Assembly (NCBI GenBank): GCA_029248525.1
Contig: JAQWJE010000033.1
Span: 56,054-120,053 of the forward strand
Reading direction: 5' to 3'
Length of the DNA stretch: 64,000 nt
DNA from: Candidatus Binatia bacterium
Lineage (GTDB): Bacteria; Desulfobacterota; Binatia; UBA12015
Shown: in pieces, positions 7,836-16,272 of the stretch
Position numbering within the stretch: position 1 is the stretch's first letter
Layout of the letters: each line of letters opens with the position of its first letter
The notes under the pieces: model-generated
What the model saw: the letters and a program-made list of their open reading frames with translations, nothing else
Told to the model about the DNA's origin: nothing
Database searches by the model: none
Program-made: the position numbers and the translations under genes

Positions 7836-9140
7836 TCAGCGCCGCCGCGTGAGCCAGGCCACGAGAATGACGCCTGCACCGCCGATTCCGCACATGACGA
7901 GAAAGCGCGGCCATGGCCAGGAGCGGGCACCCGGCACCCGGGGCACCGAAGGCGCCTCGATCATATCCCCAACCAAAGTCGCCGTTGCCTGATCCTCAAC
8001 CCGGGCCAGATCCTCCAAGGCCCAGGCCAGTCCCTCGCCGGAGCTCACTCCGACCATTGAAGACACCACCACATCCGGAGCGGGTGGTGTTTTCAGCAAA
8101 CCGTCGACATACCCCGCACTGCCCATGCCTCCCGGAACCACAATACGAGACATGGTGGGGAAAACCGATTCGTCCGCGCGAACCATCAGGGGCAGCCCGG
8201 CGCGGGATCGGATCAGCTTGTCTCGATCCCCGACCGTCGCGACTTCTGCTGTCAATGAGCGTGGATAAGTCTCCAACAAGGCCGCCAAATGAAGATCGTC
8301 AGCACCCTCGGGAACCGCGATTGCCATCGGCGTCGCGGATGTAAGAAAGCAACCATTAAGCAAAAGGATGCCGATCTCGGTCAGAGAAATGACCGGCATG
8401 GGCCATTCCTTCGGTAGGGATTCGATCCCCAGATTTTCTCTGGCACGAGTCTCGGCGGGCAATCCTCCAAAACGGCGGACCGCCGCGAGGGTCCCCTCCA
8501 GTGCGGCTGTCACACCAGCCGTGCTGATCAATCCCTCCTCCTCGAGGTAGCGAGTGCCTGCCACCCAACGGGTATTCGGGTAGTTCCGGGCGAGACTCGA
8601 CATCGACCAAAAATGGGTTGTCGAGCGCTGTCCCTCCAGAAGCCCCGCCGCGGCCAACGTCCGGGCCGCCTCGCTGATCGATACCAGCGGTGTTCCCTGA
8701 TCGACTCGCGCACGGATCCACTCGATCAAAACCTCGGATTGCGCATCGAGAAAAAATGGCACCACTAGAAAGTCCGGGGCTTCCGGGTGAATTTCGGCCC
8801 AGCTTTCAAAGGAATAATCAGGCAGGACGTCCAGTCCACCTGTCAGAGGGGATATACGCCGCTCGGGCGCGACCGTCACCACCTCAAACGCCTCGGATGC
8901 CTGCAAAACCGCGTAGGGCAACAAGACATCCGCGGCCTCAGTGCCTCGGTTGCTGAGAAGAATCACCGCGACCGGACGATCCCCAATCGCAGGCGACTCG
9001 GTGAATTCAACAACCGGCGGAGGTGCGCCAGGGTACTGCACCATCCGCTGCATCGCCCCGAAGCTGCGCCAACCAGCGACGACAAGGATGGGCAGGATAA
9101 ATCCCAGCACCAACAAAATCGGGCGAGCGAGTCGATTCAT
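7836..9140 (-). CDS. membrane-anchored DJ-1/PfpI-like protein without catalytic cysteine
   Basis: 434 residues bounded by two membrane segments (about 7-23 and 408-428), leaving a large extracytoplasmic or cytoplasmic body. Residues 53-220 resemble the DJ-1/PfpI domain found at the N-terminus of AraC-type regulators: VAVILLSNRGTEAADVLLPYAVLQ at the start, VVTVAPE, DFLVVPFF, then the GLLEG...TTHFW block and STAGVTAALEGTLA. The nucleophile position, ten residues before GLL, is Ser156 rather than Cys. A second, weaker alpha/beta segment (about 300-400, RIVVPGGMGS) may be a degenerate repeat of the fold. No DNA-binding domain is present. It may sense or bind a ligand at the membrane rather than catalyse; the function is unknown. 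Confidence 0.7.
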   Translation of the reverse strand: MNRLARPILLVLGFILPILVVAGWRSFGAMQRMVQYPGAPPPVVEFTESPAIGDRPVAVILLSNRGTEAADVLLPYAVLQASEAFEVVTVAPERRISPLTGGLDVLPDYSFESWAEIHPEAPDFLVVPFFLDAQSEVLIEWIRARVDQGTPLVSISEAARTLAAAGLLEGQRSTTHFWSMSSLARNYPNTRWVAGTRYLEEEGLISTAGVTAALEGTLAAVRRFGGLPAETRARENLGIESLPKEWPMPVISLTEIGILLLNGCFLTSATPMAIAVPEGADDLHLAALLETYPRSLTAEVATVGDRDKLIRSRAGLPLMVRADESVFPTMSRIVVPGGMGSAGYVDGLLKTPPAPDVVVSSMVGVSSGEGLAWALEDLARVEDQATATLVGDMIEAPSVPRVPGARSWPWPRFLVMCGIGGAGVILVAWLTRRR

Positions 9141-9224
9141 ACTTCAACGTTGCGCGTGGCTGCTGCCGGCGCAAGTCCTCGGGTACCGCGGGAAAGCGGA
9201 AGAAGACTCGCACCGCGACCGTCC

Positions 9225-11513
9225 TCAATCCGTAGCGAGCAGCTCATCTCGGTTTCGGTAGCCGCGAAGCATGGGATCCTCGGCAAGCACAAAGCGAACC
9301 CGCCTTCTCTCCAGCGATGCATCAACAGCTTCCACGCGCAGAGAGTCGCCCAGTCGAAAGCGCCTGCCACCGCGTATCGAGGTGAGAATCTTCAATCGCT
9401 CATCGAAGCGAAACTGCCCGGGCAAATCGTCGAGAGCGATCAAGCCCTCGACGGGGTAGGAATTCAGCTCCACAAAAATCCCGAACTTCTCAACGCCGAC
9501 GATCGTCGCCGACTCTTCTTCCAGCAGATGGTCGAGCATCAGTTCTGCCTTCTTCAAATCGACCATCGCACGCTCGGCGTCCATGGAGCGACGCTCGGCG
9601 TCCGAATTTTCACCGCAAAGCCTCTCCAGCTCCTCCGCACAGCTTTGGGCGGCCGAGATTTCTCCATCGAGGATACGGCCGATCTGACGGTGGACAAGAA
9701 GGTCCGGGTAGCGCCGAATCGGCGAGGTAAAATGACAATAGGAGGAGAATGCCAGACCGAAATGGCCTTCATTTTTCGTGGTATAGCGGGCCTGCTTCAG
9801 GCTCCGCAGAACCTGTCGCGAGAGGACGCGCGAGAGTCGATGCTCCGCCAGATCGTGAAGGGCGCGCTGGATATCCTTTGGCTGAATCTCGCCACTGTAG
9901 TGAATGCGGAGGCCCAGAGGTGCGAGAAGTTGGTTGAGGTCATCGATCGAGCTCGCATCCGGCGACTCATGAACCCGATAGGGCTGTGGAACACGCTTCG
10001 CTTCGAGGAACTCGGCAACTGCACAATTCGCCTCGAGCATCATTTCTTCGATCATCCGGTGCGCATCGTTTCGGGGTGCAAGCCGGGCGCCCACAGCTCG
10101 GCCCTCTTCCGAAAGATCCAGCAGAGCTTCGGGCAAGTCCAGATCGAGGGAACCCGCGTTAACGCGGCGTTGGTGCAAGCGCCGCATGAGCTCTCGCATC
10201 GATTGCAACATCGGCAGGATCGCCGCCAGTTGCTCCCGCTCTGCCTCGATTTCCGGCGTCGTTACTTCGGACAAGAGAGTCGCAACCTGAGTGTAGGTGA
10301 GGCGGGCCGCGCTACGGATCACGGCCCGATAGACCTGGACATCGAGTCGACCGCCGCGGCCGTCGTGCACCATTTCAGCAACCAGAACCAGTCGGTCACG
10401 ATTCGGCATCAGAGAGCATAGCTCCGTCGAAAGCCGCTCCGGCAACATCGGGATCGCGCGGTCGGGGAAGTAAGTGCTGGTGCCGCGCGCAACCGCCTCC
10501 TGATCCAGCAACGAACCCGGGCGCACGTAATGCGAGACATCCGCGATAGCTACGCTGAGACGCGAAAGGCCTTCCGGCAGTTGCTCCAGATGAACCGCAT
10601 CATCGAAATCTCGCGCGCTCTCGCCGTCGATCGTGACAAACGGAACGTTGCGCAAATCTCGACGACCCGGGAATTCCTTGGGGTCGGGATCACTGGGCAG
10701 CTCCGCGGCGGCTTGCTGCAAAGCTTCATCAAACTCCAACCTCAACCCGGCTTCGAGTGCGATATGCAGGACCTGCACCTCGGGGTCGGCGAGATCGCCG
10801 AGAATCCGAACGACTTCCCCCTTGGCACCTGTTCGAGCTGACGGCACCTCGGTCAAACGGACCAAAGCGTTGGAGCCTTCGGCCGCGGCGTCCAACTCGC
10901 GGCCGCCGACAATTTCCAGCATCGGTAAACGATCATCGTGAGGAACAACCCGAAACTTCGGAGCCCCCGAGCCATCCCTGCGAAAAACGCTTTCGACGCG
11001 ACCAAGAATATGTTGGTTCGCCTGCTCCAGAACGGCGACGATCTGACCTGTGGAACGTCCGGTTTCCGGATCGAAGCGACGGACCTCGACGCGAACCTTG
11101 TCCCCGTGCAGAGCGCCGGCCTCCCCGCCGCGGGGCACGAAGACATCGCCGCCGATTTTCTCCCTGTCTTCGCCTGTCGTTGCCACGAAACCAAACCCGG
11201 CACGTGCGCGACTATAGCGCCCCTGCATGACCATCGGCTCGGACGACCCAGTCTCGCTGCGGGATCGGCTGCGGCGGCGCGGCACGCGCTTTCGAGCGAC
11301 TTCCGTTGCCGCACGCCAGCGATTTTTACCAATCCGTGTCAGCTTTCCCTGAACCGCAGCTTTCGCCAATATGGATTCGAATTCCCGACGATCCCAGCGA
11401 TCCATCCCCAGTTGGCGCGCCATTTCCTTCATCGTCAGAGATCGAGGAGCCTCGCGTGCAAGCACGTTCTGAAGGTCTTCTGACAGATTCCGGGGGGTTT
11501 TCGAGCGAGCCAC
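9225..11513 (-). CDS. rnr: ribonuclease R (RNB family exoribonuclease)
   Basis: A 762-residue 3'-5' exoribonuclease. Order of domains: an N-terminal winged-helix segment (about 1-70, MKEMARQLGMDRWDRREFESIL), two cold-shock-type OB folds (about 90-240, GRYSRARAGFGFV, GDKVRVEVRRF), and the RNB catalytic domain with the metal site in TIDGESARDFDDAVHLE and later YSGEIQPKD and FTSPIRRYPDLLVHR. A C-terminal S1 domain (EFGIFVELNSYPVEGLI) completes the family layout. The length is normal for RNase R and longer than RNase II. It degrades structured RNA hydrolytically in the cytoplasm. It is followed 84 bp downstream by the DJ-1-like gene on the same strand. Confidence 0.95.
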   Translation of the reverse strand: MARSKTPRNLSEDLQNVLAREAPRSLTMKEMARQLGMDRWDRREFESILAKAAVQGKLTRIGKNRWRAATEVARKRVPRRRSRSRSETGSSEPMVMQGRYSRARAGFGFVATTGEDREKIGGDVFVPRGGEAGALHGDKVRVEVRRFDPETGRSTGQIVAVLEQANQHILGRVESVFRRDGSGAPKFRVVPHDDRLPMLEIVGGRELDAAAEGSNALVRLTEVPSARTGAKGEVVRILGDLADPEVQVLHIALEAGLRLEFDEALQQAAAELPSDPDPKEFPGRRDLRNVPFVTIDGESARDFDDAVHLEQLPEGLSRLSVAIADVSHYVRPGSLLDQEAVARGTSTYFPDRAIPMLPERLSTELCSLMPNRDRLVLVAEMVHDGRGGRLDVQVYRAVIRSAARLTYTQVATLLSEVTTPEIEAEREQLAAILPMLQSMRELMRRLHQRRVNAGSLDLDLPEALLDLSEEGRAVGARLAPRNDAHRMIEEMMLEANCAVAEFLEAKRVPQPYRVHESPDASSIDDLNQLLAPLGLRIHYSGEIQPKDIQRALHDLAEHRLSRVLSRQVLRSLKQARYTTKNEGHFGLAFSSYCHFTSPIRRYPDLLVHRQIGRILDGEISAAQSCAEELERLCGENSDAERRSMDAERAMVDLKKAELMLDHLLEEESATIVGVEKFGIFVELNSYPVEGLIALDDLPGQFRFDERLKILTSIRGGRRFRLGDSLRVEAVDASLERRRVRFVLAEDPMLRGYRNRDELLATD

Positions 11514-11592
11514 CCTGCCATCTTAGCCTGCCACCGCGCATTCTGCTGCCCGCTCGCATCGCCAAGGCTCTGCGGGCTATAAAGCCTGCAAT

Positions 11593-12621
11593 ATGCACGT
11601 TTTGCTGCTCCTTTTTTTGCTCCTCCCGCAGGCGGCCTCCGGTGAGATCAGCCCGAAGGGCGACCCCGCGAGCGGAGGCTCGCTCACTCCGGTCGAAATC
11701 ACTCGGATCGAGAAAGTCATTACCCTCAACCAGGAGCTCCTCGGCGCGCAGGATCGGGAGTATTGCCCCCGAGGTAAAGAGGCCTGCCTGCAGACTTTGC
11801 GAGGGGAGGTCCCCCGGCGGCTGATCCGCCCGTTTCGGATTGAGAGTCTTTGGCCCGAATCGAAAGCCGGCAGTGAATGGCCGACCCGCATCAGACCTCG
11901 CGACCCCCGGCGTTTACAGGTTCGGGTCCATTGGCAGCGTGGTGCGGGAACTGCTTCCCGGAGCGTGCCACTTCTGATCTTCAGCCGATCTCTGGCAGAG
12001 GGAACAGAAAGCTGCGTCTTTCCCATCGAGCACTGGGAATGGTCCGCCATGGATCGACCCGAACGCTTCGCGATGGCACCACAAGGAATCTGCGGCGAGA
12101 AGCAACTCAATGTGGTCGAGCTACTTTTGAGCCTGGATCCCGATCGACCGATCTGGGCGATTCGCTTTCTATCACCCGAAGAAGGTCAGAAATGGATCGA
12201 CGGCTCCAGCCAGGACCTGCGACGGGAAGGGACCTGGACCGCCGGCTACCCCTACGCAAAATTCTTCTTTCTGGAATCCATGCGATGGTGGCGCGGCGGA
12301 GACGGCAAACCCTCAACCCGCTATAACGCCGCGGTTCGATTTCCCGACCTGCCGCTGCGCGACCTCCAACGCCTGTCCCGAAGCGGAGAGGCCTTCCTTG
12401 ACCTCTATGAAGAAGGCGCTCAGGTCGAGTTGACCATCGTGAACCGCAAAGGATTGGAGGAGGCGCTTCGCTGGCCGATAGAGTTTCTGATCGACCAGGC
12501 GCCGGCTCACGCGACCCGCCCCGATCTGCAACCAGCACCCCCGCCGTCCCGAAGCAGGACAGATCCCGGCTGCTTGAATCGTGACCCGCACCTATGCAAA
12601 ACCGGGAGCCCAAACTTCTAG
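11593..12621 (+). CDS. exported protein of unknown function
   Basis: 342 residues with a short signal peptide (LLLLFLLLPQAASG, cleavage about residue 17). I do not recognise a domain. Visible properties are a mature region rich in Trp and charged residues, two Cys near residues 57 and 62 (YCPRGKEACL) and two more near 146 and 171 that could form disulfides, and blocks such as IEHWEWSAMDRPERF and FFFLESMRWWRGGDGK. It reads like a periplasmic beta-rich protein. The last few residues are encoded by DNA that, on the other strand, carries the start of a truncated alcohol dehydrogenase, so the C-terminus (about from PPPSRSRTDPGC on) may be a by-product of that rearrangement. It is divergent from rnr with 79 bp between. 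Confidence 0.65.
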   Translation: MHVLLLLFLLLPQAASGEISPKGDPASGGSLTPVEITRIEKVITLNQELLGAQDREYCPRGKEACLQTLRGEVPRRLIRPFRIESLWPESKAGSEWPTRIRPRDPRRLQVRVHWQRGAGTASRSVPLLIFSRSLAEGTESCVFPIEHWEWSAMDRPERFAMAPQGICGEKQLNVVELLLSLDPDRPIWAIRFLSPEEGQKWIDGSSQDLRREGTWTAGYPYAKFFFLESMRWWRGGDGKPSTRYNAAVRFPDLPLRDLQRLSRSGEAFLDLYEEGAQVELTIVNRKGLEEALRWPIEFLIDQAPAHATRPDLQPAPPPSRSRTDPGCLNRDPHLCKTGSPNF

Positions 12622-12675
12622 CGCATCATCGACCAGAACGGGGACGCCGAGCTCTTTATGAGTTGGCGCTTTCAT
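12592..12675 (-). pseudogene. 5' remnant of a zinc-type (MDR) alcohol dehydrogenase gene
   Basis: Eleven bases after the aldehyde dehydrogenase stop there is a good ribosome site (AAGGGAGA) and an ATG opening 27 codons. The product begins MKAPTHKELG and continues to EVWAPG before FA-stop. This matches the very start of medium-chain (MDR) alcohol dehydrogenases (MKA...E.G.P....D..L..P.G), where a PGEV turn and the rest of a 330-390 residue enzyme should follow. Here it stops, and the DNA beyond belongs to the convergent unknown gene, whose 3' end it overlaps by 30 bp. I read it as the leftover of an ALDH-ADH operon after a deletion. A functional 27-residue peptide is less likely. Confidence 0.5.
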
Positions 12676-12686
12676 TGGATTCTCCC

Positions 12687-14156
12687 TTAGCTGGCCCAGC
12701 CGATATATTTCGTTTCCGTATAGGTATCGAGAGCAAACCGGCCGCCATCGCGTCCCTGCCCGCTCATCTTGAAACCGCCAAAAGGTGCTTGCGGGTTCGG
12801 CGGTGCACCATTGATCTGAACGGTACCGGTGCGCAAGGCACGTGCCACGCGCATCCCGCGGAGGGGGTCCTTCGTCCACACATAGCCGTAGAGGCCGAAA
12901 TCGGAATCATTGGCAATCGCGATTGCTTCCGCTTCGTCCTTGAAAGGAATGGCGATAACGACGGGACCGAAAATCTCCTCGCGCGCCACCTTCATCTGAT
13001 TATGCGCGTCGGTAATCAAAGTCGGTTCGAAATAATAACCCTTTTCCATGGAGGCAGGACGACCACCACCGCAAGCAATCGTCGCCCCTTCGGCGCGTGC
13101 CGATTCGACATAAGCCTCGATCCGTTCGAGTTGCGCTCTCGAGATGACCGGCCCGACCTGAATACCCTCTTCATAGGGCGATCCGATCTTGAGTTGACTG
13201 GCCGCGCCAGCCAACTTCGCCGTGAAATCGTCGTAAAGACTCTCTTGCACCAGAACCCGCGTACCGGCGATACAAATCTGCCCTGCGTGAAAGGCAAAGA
13301 CGCTCATGGCGCCGCGCAAGGCGCCGGCGATATCACAATCGTCGAACACGATATTGGCAGACTTTCCGCCCAGCTCCTGCAAGGTGCGCTTCATGGTCCG
13401 CCCCGAAACCTCCTCGATCCGAGCCCCCACAGCGGTTGATCCGGTGAAGGAAACCATGTCGACATCCGGGGAGGTGGTCAGCGCCTCGCCCAGCTCCGGG
13501 GCAGGTCCGGAGATGAAATTGACGACACCCGGTGGCAGGTGTTCGGCCACAATCCTCGCCAGTTCGGTCATCCCGAGAGGATCCTGCGGGGGGGGCTTGA
13601 TAACGACGGTATTACCGCAGGCCAAGGCAGGCCCGATTTTGCCCGCGCAATTGGTCATGGGGAAATTATAAGGGCTGATGCACGCCACCACCCCGAGAGG
13701 CTCGCGCACCACAATCCCTGCAGCCAATGAGGCGCTGGAACCCGCGACGGGCTCGCGACAAATCGGAGGCAGGCCTGTCGTATCCTCTTCCCGAGCGTGC
13801 TGGGCGTACATTTCGAAACGCTCGGCAACGTGCAGAATCTGCAGATGGAGAGCGTAGCTCTTCAGAGCACCCGTCTCCGCAATCGTCATTTCTTCCAGCG
13901 ACGGCGCGGCCTTCCGGAAGGCTGCCGCGACGTTGGCCAACGCTTCACCTCTCTCGGCACCACTCATCCGGGGCCAGGGCCCCTCGTCAAACGCATGTCT
14001 CGCCGCGGCAGCCGCCGCCTCAACCTGCGCCACCGAGCAATTCGGGGCTTTCCCCGCGAGCTCTTCGGTTGCCGGGTTCAGGATATCGTAGGTACCGCCA
14101 TCGGCCGGGATCCAGTCCCCGCCGACAAGAATATTGCTGAAATTTGGTGTCGCCAT
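12687..14156 (-). CDS. NAD(P)-dependent aldehyde dehydrogenase
   Basis: 489 residues from the ATG at 14156 (in-frame starts further upstream up to 14192 are possible). All ALDH landmarks are present: the SPYNFPM loop with the conserved Asn near residue 164, KPPPQDP for cofactor binding, FTGSTAVG (Rossmann turn), general base Glu261 in LQELGGKS, nucleophile Cys295 in AGQICIAGTR, EEIFGPVV and the PFGGFKMSG tail. It oxidises an aldehyde to the acid in the cytoplasm; the chain-length preference is not readable. It lies divergent from a TetR/LLM-oxidoreductase operon with two inverted repeats in between, and was probably once followed by an alcohol dehydrogenase of which only the first 27 codons remain. 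Confidence 0.95.
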   Translation of the reverse strand: MATPNFSNILVGGDWIPADGGTYDILNPATEELAGKAPNCSVAQVEAAAAAARHAFDEGPWPRMSGAERGEALANVAAAFRKAAPSLEEMTIAETGALKSYALHLQILHVAERFEMYAQHAREEDTTGLPPICREPVAGSSASLAAGIVVREPLGVVACISPYNFPMTNCAGKIGPALACGNTVVIKPPPQDPLGMTELARIVAEHLPPGVVNFISGPAPELGEALTTSPDVDMVSFTGSTAVGARIEEVSGRTMKRTLQELGGKSANIVFDDCDIAGALRGAMSVFAFHAGQICIAGTRVLVQESLYDDFTAKLAGAASQLKIGSPYEEGIQVGPVISRAQLERIEAYVESARAEGATIACGGGRPASMEKGYYFEPTLITDAHNQMKVAREEIFGPVVIAIPFKDEAEAIAIANDSDFGLYGYVWTKDPLRGMRVARALRTGTVQINGAPPNPQAPFGGFKMSGQGRDGGRFALDTYTETKYIGWAS

Positions 14157-14196
14157 GCTTTTTCTCATAGCCTCGAGTCTCTTTTCGGGCAAAGGG

Positions 14197-14228
14197 TTCG
14201 ATCAGTCGAATTAACGAATTGCGATTCG
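14197..14228. promoter_or_regulatory. twin inverted repeats, candidate TetR operators
   Basis: The 133 bp between the aldehyde dehydrogenase and tetR starts holds two perfect 14-bp palindromes of the same build (5-bp arms, 4-bp spacer): TTCGATCAGTCGAA at 14197-14210 and CGAATTGCGATTCG at 14215-14228. Their centres are 18 bp apart. They are well placed for autoregulation of the TetR gene and control of both divergent units. Binding is inferred, not shown. Confidence 0.5.
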
Positions 14229-14289
14229 GAAAATCAATTTGCCAATTCCCAAGCAGCTGTTGTAATTCTGTGGCTCAAAGATTGGCTCC

Positions 14290-14949
14290 ATGAATACACG
14301 CGCTGAACCAAAAGACCTGGAAACCGAGCACCCCCGAGAAGCCGCGCGGGAGGCCAAGGCGGCCCTCTATCGCGAACATATCCTGGCAATGGCGGAACAA
14401 GTCTTCGGCGAACAGGGCTACCAGCGCGCGAAGGTCCAGGATATTTCGCAACGGGCCGGCCTGTCGATGGGCTCGATCTACGCCCTTTTCCCGGGAAAGC
14501 AGCAGATATTCGATGACATCATGGAAAAGCGGCGTCTCGAATTTCTCGAAATCATTCGGGAACATACCGCGAAATACGAAGCTCCCCTTGAATGCCTCGA
14601 GGCGCTGTCGCGAGCATTTATAGGATATTTTCACGAACATCGTGATTTTCTCCGGATGCAACTCCAGCTTGGCGCTGCCTGGGCGGACGGAGCCATTCCG
14701 GCCAAGGCACGTCATCACTCGGAAGTGGCGGCTGAAATTCACGATCTACAGTTGCGTATCTTTCAAAAGGGCGTCGCAACCGGTGCCTTCATCGAGGAAG
14801 ACCCCGCCTATCTGGAAACTCTTTTCAGCGGCATCGACCAGATCCACCTTGGTCATTGGCTTTCGCATGGCGGCACAGAAACTGTCGAGGAGCTCACCGA
14901 GCGCTTCCTGCGCATTCTGCGTCGTACTTTCGTCCGCACAGACAATTAG
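14290..14949 (+). CDS. TetR/AcrR family transcriptional regulator
   Basis: 219 residues. The N-terminal helix-turn-helix is canonical: ILAMAEQVFGEQGYQRAKVQDISQ, then RAGLSMGSIYALFPGKQQIF at about residues 55-75. The C-terminal two thirds form a helical ligand-binding and dimerisation domain (FLRMQLQLGAAWADG region). It sits 9 bp upstream of an LLM flavin oxidoreductase and divergent from an aldehyde dehydrogenase, so it probably controls both in response to a hydrophobic substrate or product. The extended acidic N-terminus before the HTH (about 25 residues) is a little longer than average. No clear Shine-Dalgarno precedes the ATG. Confidence 0.9.
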   Translation: MNTRAEPKDLETEHPREAAREAKAALYREHILAMAEQVFGEQGYQRAKVQDISQRAGLSMGSIYALFPGKQQIFDDIMEKRRLEFLEIIREHTAKYEAPLECLEALSRAFIGYFHEHRDFLRMQLQLGAAWADGAIPAKARHHSEVAAEIHDLQLRIFQKGVATGAFIEEDPAYLETLFSGIDQIHLGHWLSHGGTETVEELTERFLRILRRTFVRTDN

Positions 14950-14958
14950 GAGAGAAAA

Positions 14959-16098
14959 ATGGAATTTGGAATTTTTGTTCAGGGCTATGCCCCGGGAGAA
15001 AAGGCACACGATTCAGAGGCCGAACATGCGGCCATTCACGATGAAGCGGCCTACGCCCGCGCGGCGGACGAAAACAACTGGAAGTATTGCTGGGTCACCG
15101 AACATCATGGCCTGACCGAATACAGTCATATTTCCGCCAACGACGTCTATCTGGGCTTTCTTGCCGCCCAGACCAAAAACATCCACATCGGCTCGGGGAT
15201 CTTCAACCTGAGCCCGCGCGCCAACCACCCGGTCCGCAATGCCGAGCGCGCGGCCATGTTGGACCACCTCTCGAACCGTCGCTTCGAATTCGGTACCGGC
15301 CGTGGCGCGGGCTCTCATGAGGTCGGCACCTTCAACATTGAGGACACATCGTCCACCAAATCCGAGTGGGACGAAGTCGCGCCGCAACTCATCCGGATGT
15401 TCAAGGAAAAGGACTACACCTTCAAAGGCGAACATTTCCAGATGGACAAGCCGCATAATATCCTCCCCAAGCCCTACCGGGGCACCCATCCGGCCATGTG
15501 GATGGCGTGCGGCAACCCTGCCACCTACGCCAAGGCAGGCAGCTTGGGCCTGGGCGCTCTCGGTTTCAACTTCTCGTCTGTGAGCCAGATGAAGCCGCAG
15601 ATCGACGCCTACAAGGAAGCGGCCGAAAAATGCACGAATCCGATGGGGGAATACCAGAATAATAATGTGATGATCACCAATGCGGTGATCTGCTTCAAGG
15701 ATCGCGATCGTGCGATCGCGTCGGCGTGCCAGCCCAACCGTAGCTACCTCACGAGCCTGGTCGGCCTCTATCACGATACCTTCCCCAAACCCGACGGCTT
15801 CCCCGTCTGGCCGGAGAAACCCATGCAGATGACGCCGGAGATGGCCGAGATGGCCATGGCGAACGGCGATATGCTCTGCGGCACCCCCGAAGATATCTGC
15901 GAACAGCTCTCCAAGGGCTATGCCAATGTCGGCTTTGACCAGCTGGTCTTCGGCATGCCCAATCACCTCAGCAAGGAAGAGACGCTGGAATGTATCGAGC
16001 TCTTTGGCAAGGAAGTCATCCCGAACTTCGACAAGGACCCGGTGCACCGCACCACACGCTTCCGGGAAGAAGCCGAGTCCCGGCTGGCGGCGGCCTGA
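14959..16098 (+). CDS. LLM-class (luciferase-like) flavin-dependent oxidoreductase
   Basis: 379 residues, a TIM-barrel of the bacterial luciferase-like superfamily. Landmarks are the N-terminal strand MEFGIFVQGY, the substrate/flavin region WVTEHHGLTEYSHISANDVYLG with the paired His typical of FMN-dependent members, IGSGIFNLSPRANHPVR, the FEFGTGRGAGSHE turn and the late GTPEDICEQL motif. It would use reduced flavin (FMNH2, or F420H2 in relatives) to oxygenate or reduce an organic substrate. An AGGAG ribosome site lies six bases before the ATG. It forms an operon with the preceding tetR and ends at a strong bidirectional terminator. Confidence 0.9.
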   Translation: MEFGIFVQGYAPGEKAHDSEAEHAAIHDEAAYARAADENNWKYCWVTEHHGLTEYSHISANDVYLGFLAAQTKNIHIGSGIFNLSPRANHPVRNAERAAMLDHLSNRRFEFGTGRGAGSHEVGTFNIEDTSSTKSEWDEVAPQLIRMFKEKDYTFKGEHFQMDKPHNILPKPYRGTHPAMWMACGNPATYAKAGSLGLGALGFNFSSVSQMKPQIDAYKEAAEKCTNPMGEYQNNNVMITNAVICFKDRDRAIASACQPNRSYLTSLVGLYHDTFPKPDGFPVWPEKPMQMTPEMAEMAMANGDMLCGTPEDICEQLSKGYANVGFDQLVFGMPNHLSKEETLECIELFGKEVIPNFDKDPVHRTTRFREEAESRLAAA

Positions 16099-16204
16099 AG
16101 CGAAGCCGCCCCCCCGGCAAGAGCCACTCACGAGCGCCGCGCCCTGAACCGCCCCGAAAGTGCCTGAGGGCGGACCGCGCCAGGTCAGGCAGGGTCAGAA
16201 AATA

Positions 16205-16237
16205 AAAAGGGCCACCGGAAAATCCGGTGGCCCTTTT
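16205..16237. terminator. bidirectional intrinsic terminator
   Basis: A perfect 15-bp stem (AAAAGGGCCACCGGA pairing with its complement) with a three-base loop. A-tracts and T-tracts at both feet make it usable from both sides. It separates the LLM oxidoreductase gene on the plus strand from the cysteine-rich protein gene on the minus strand. Confidence 0.9.
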
Positions 16238-16272
16238 GTCTGGTCTGATCCCGAAAGGATCAGAACGTCCAA

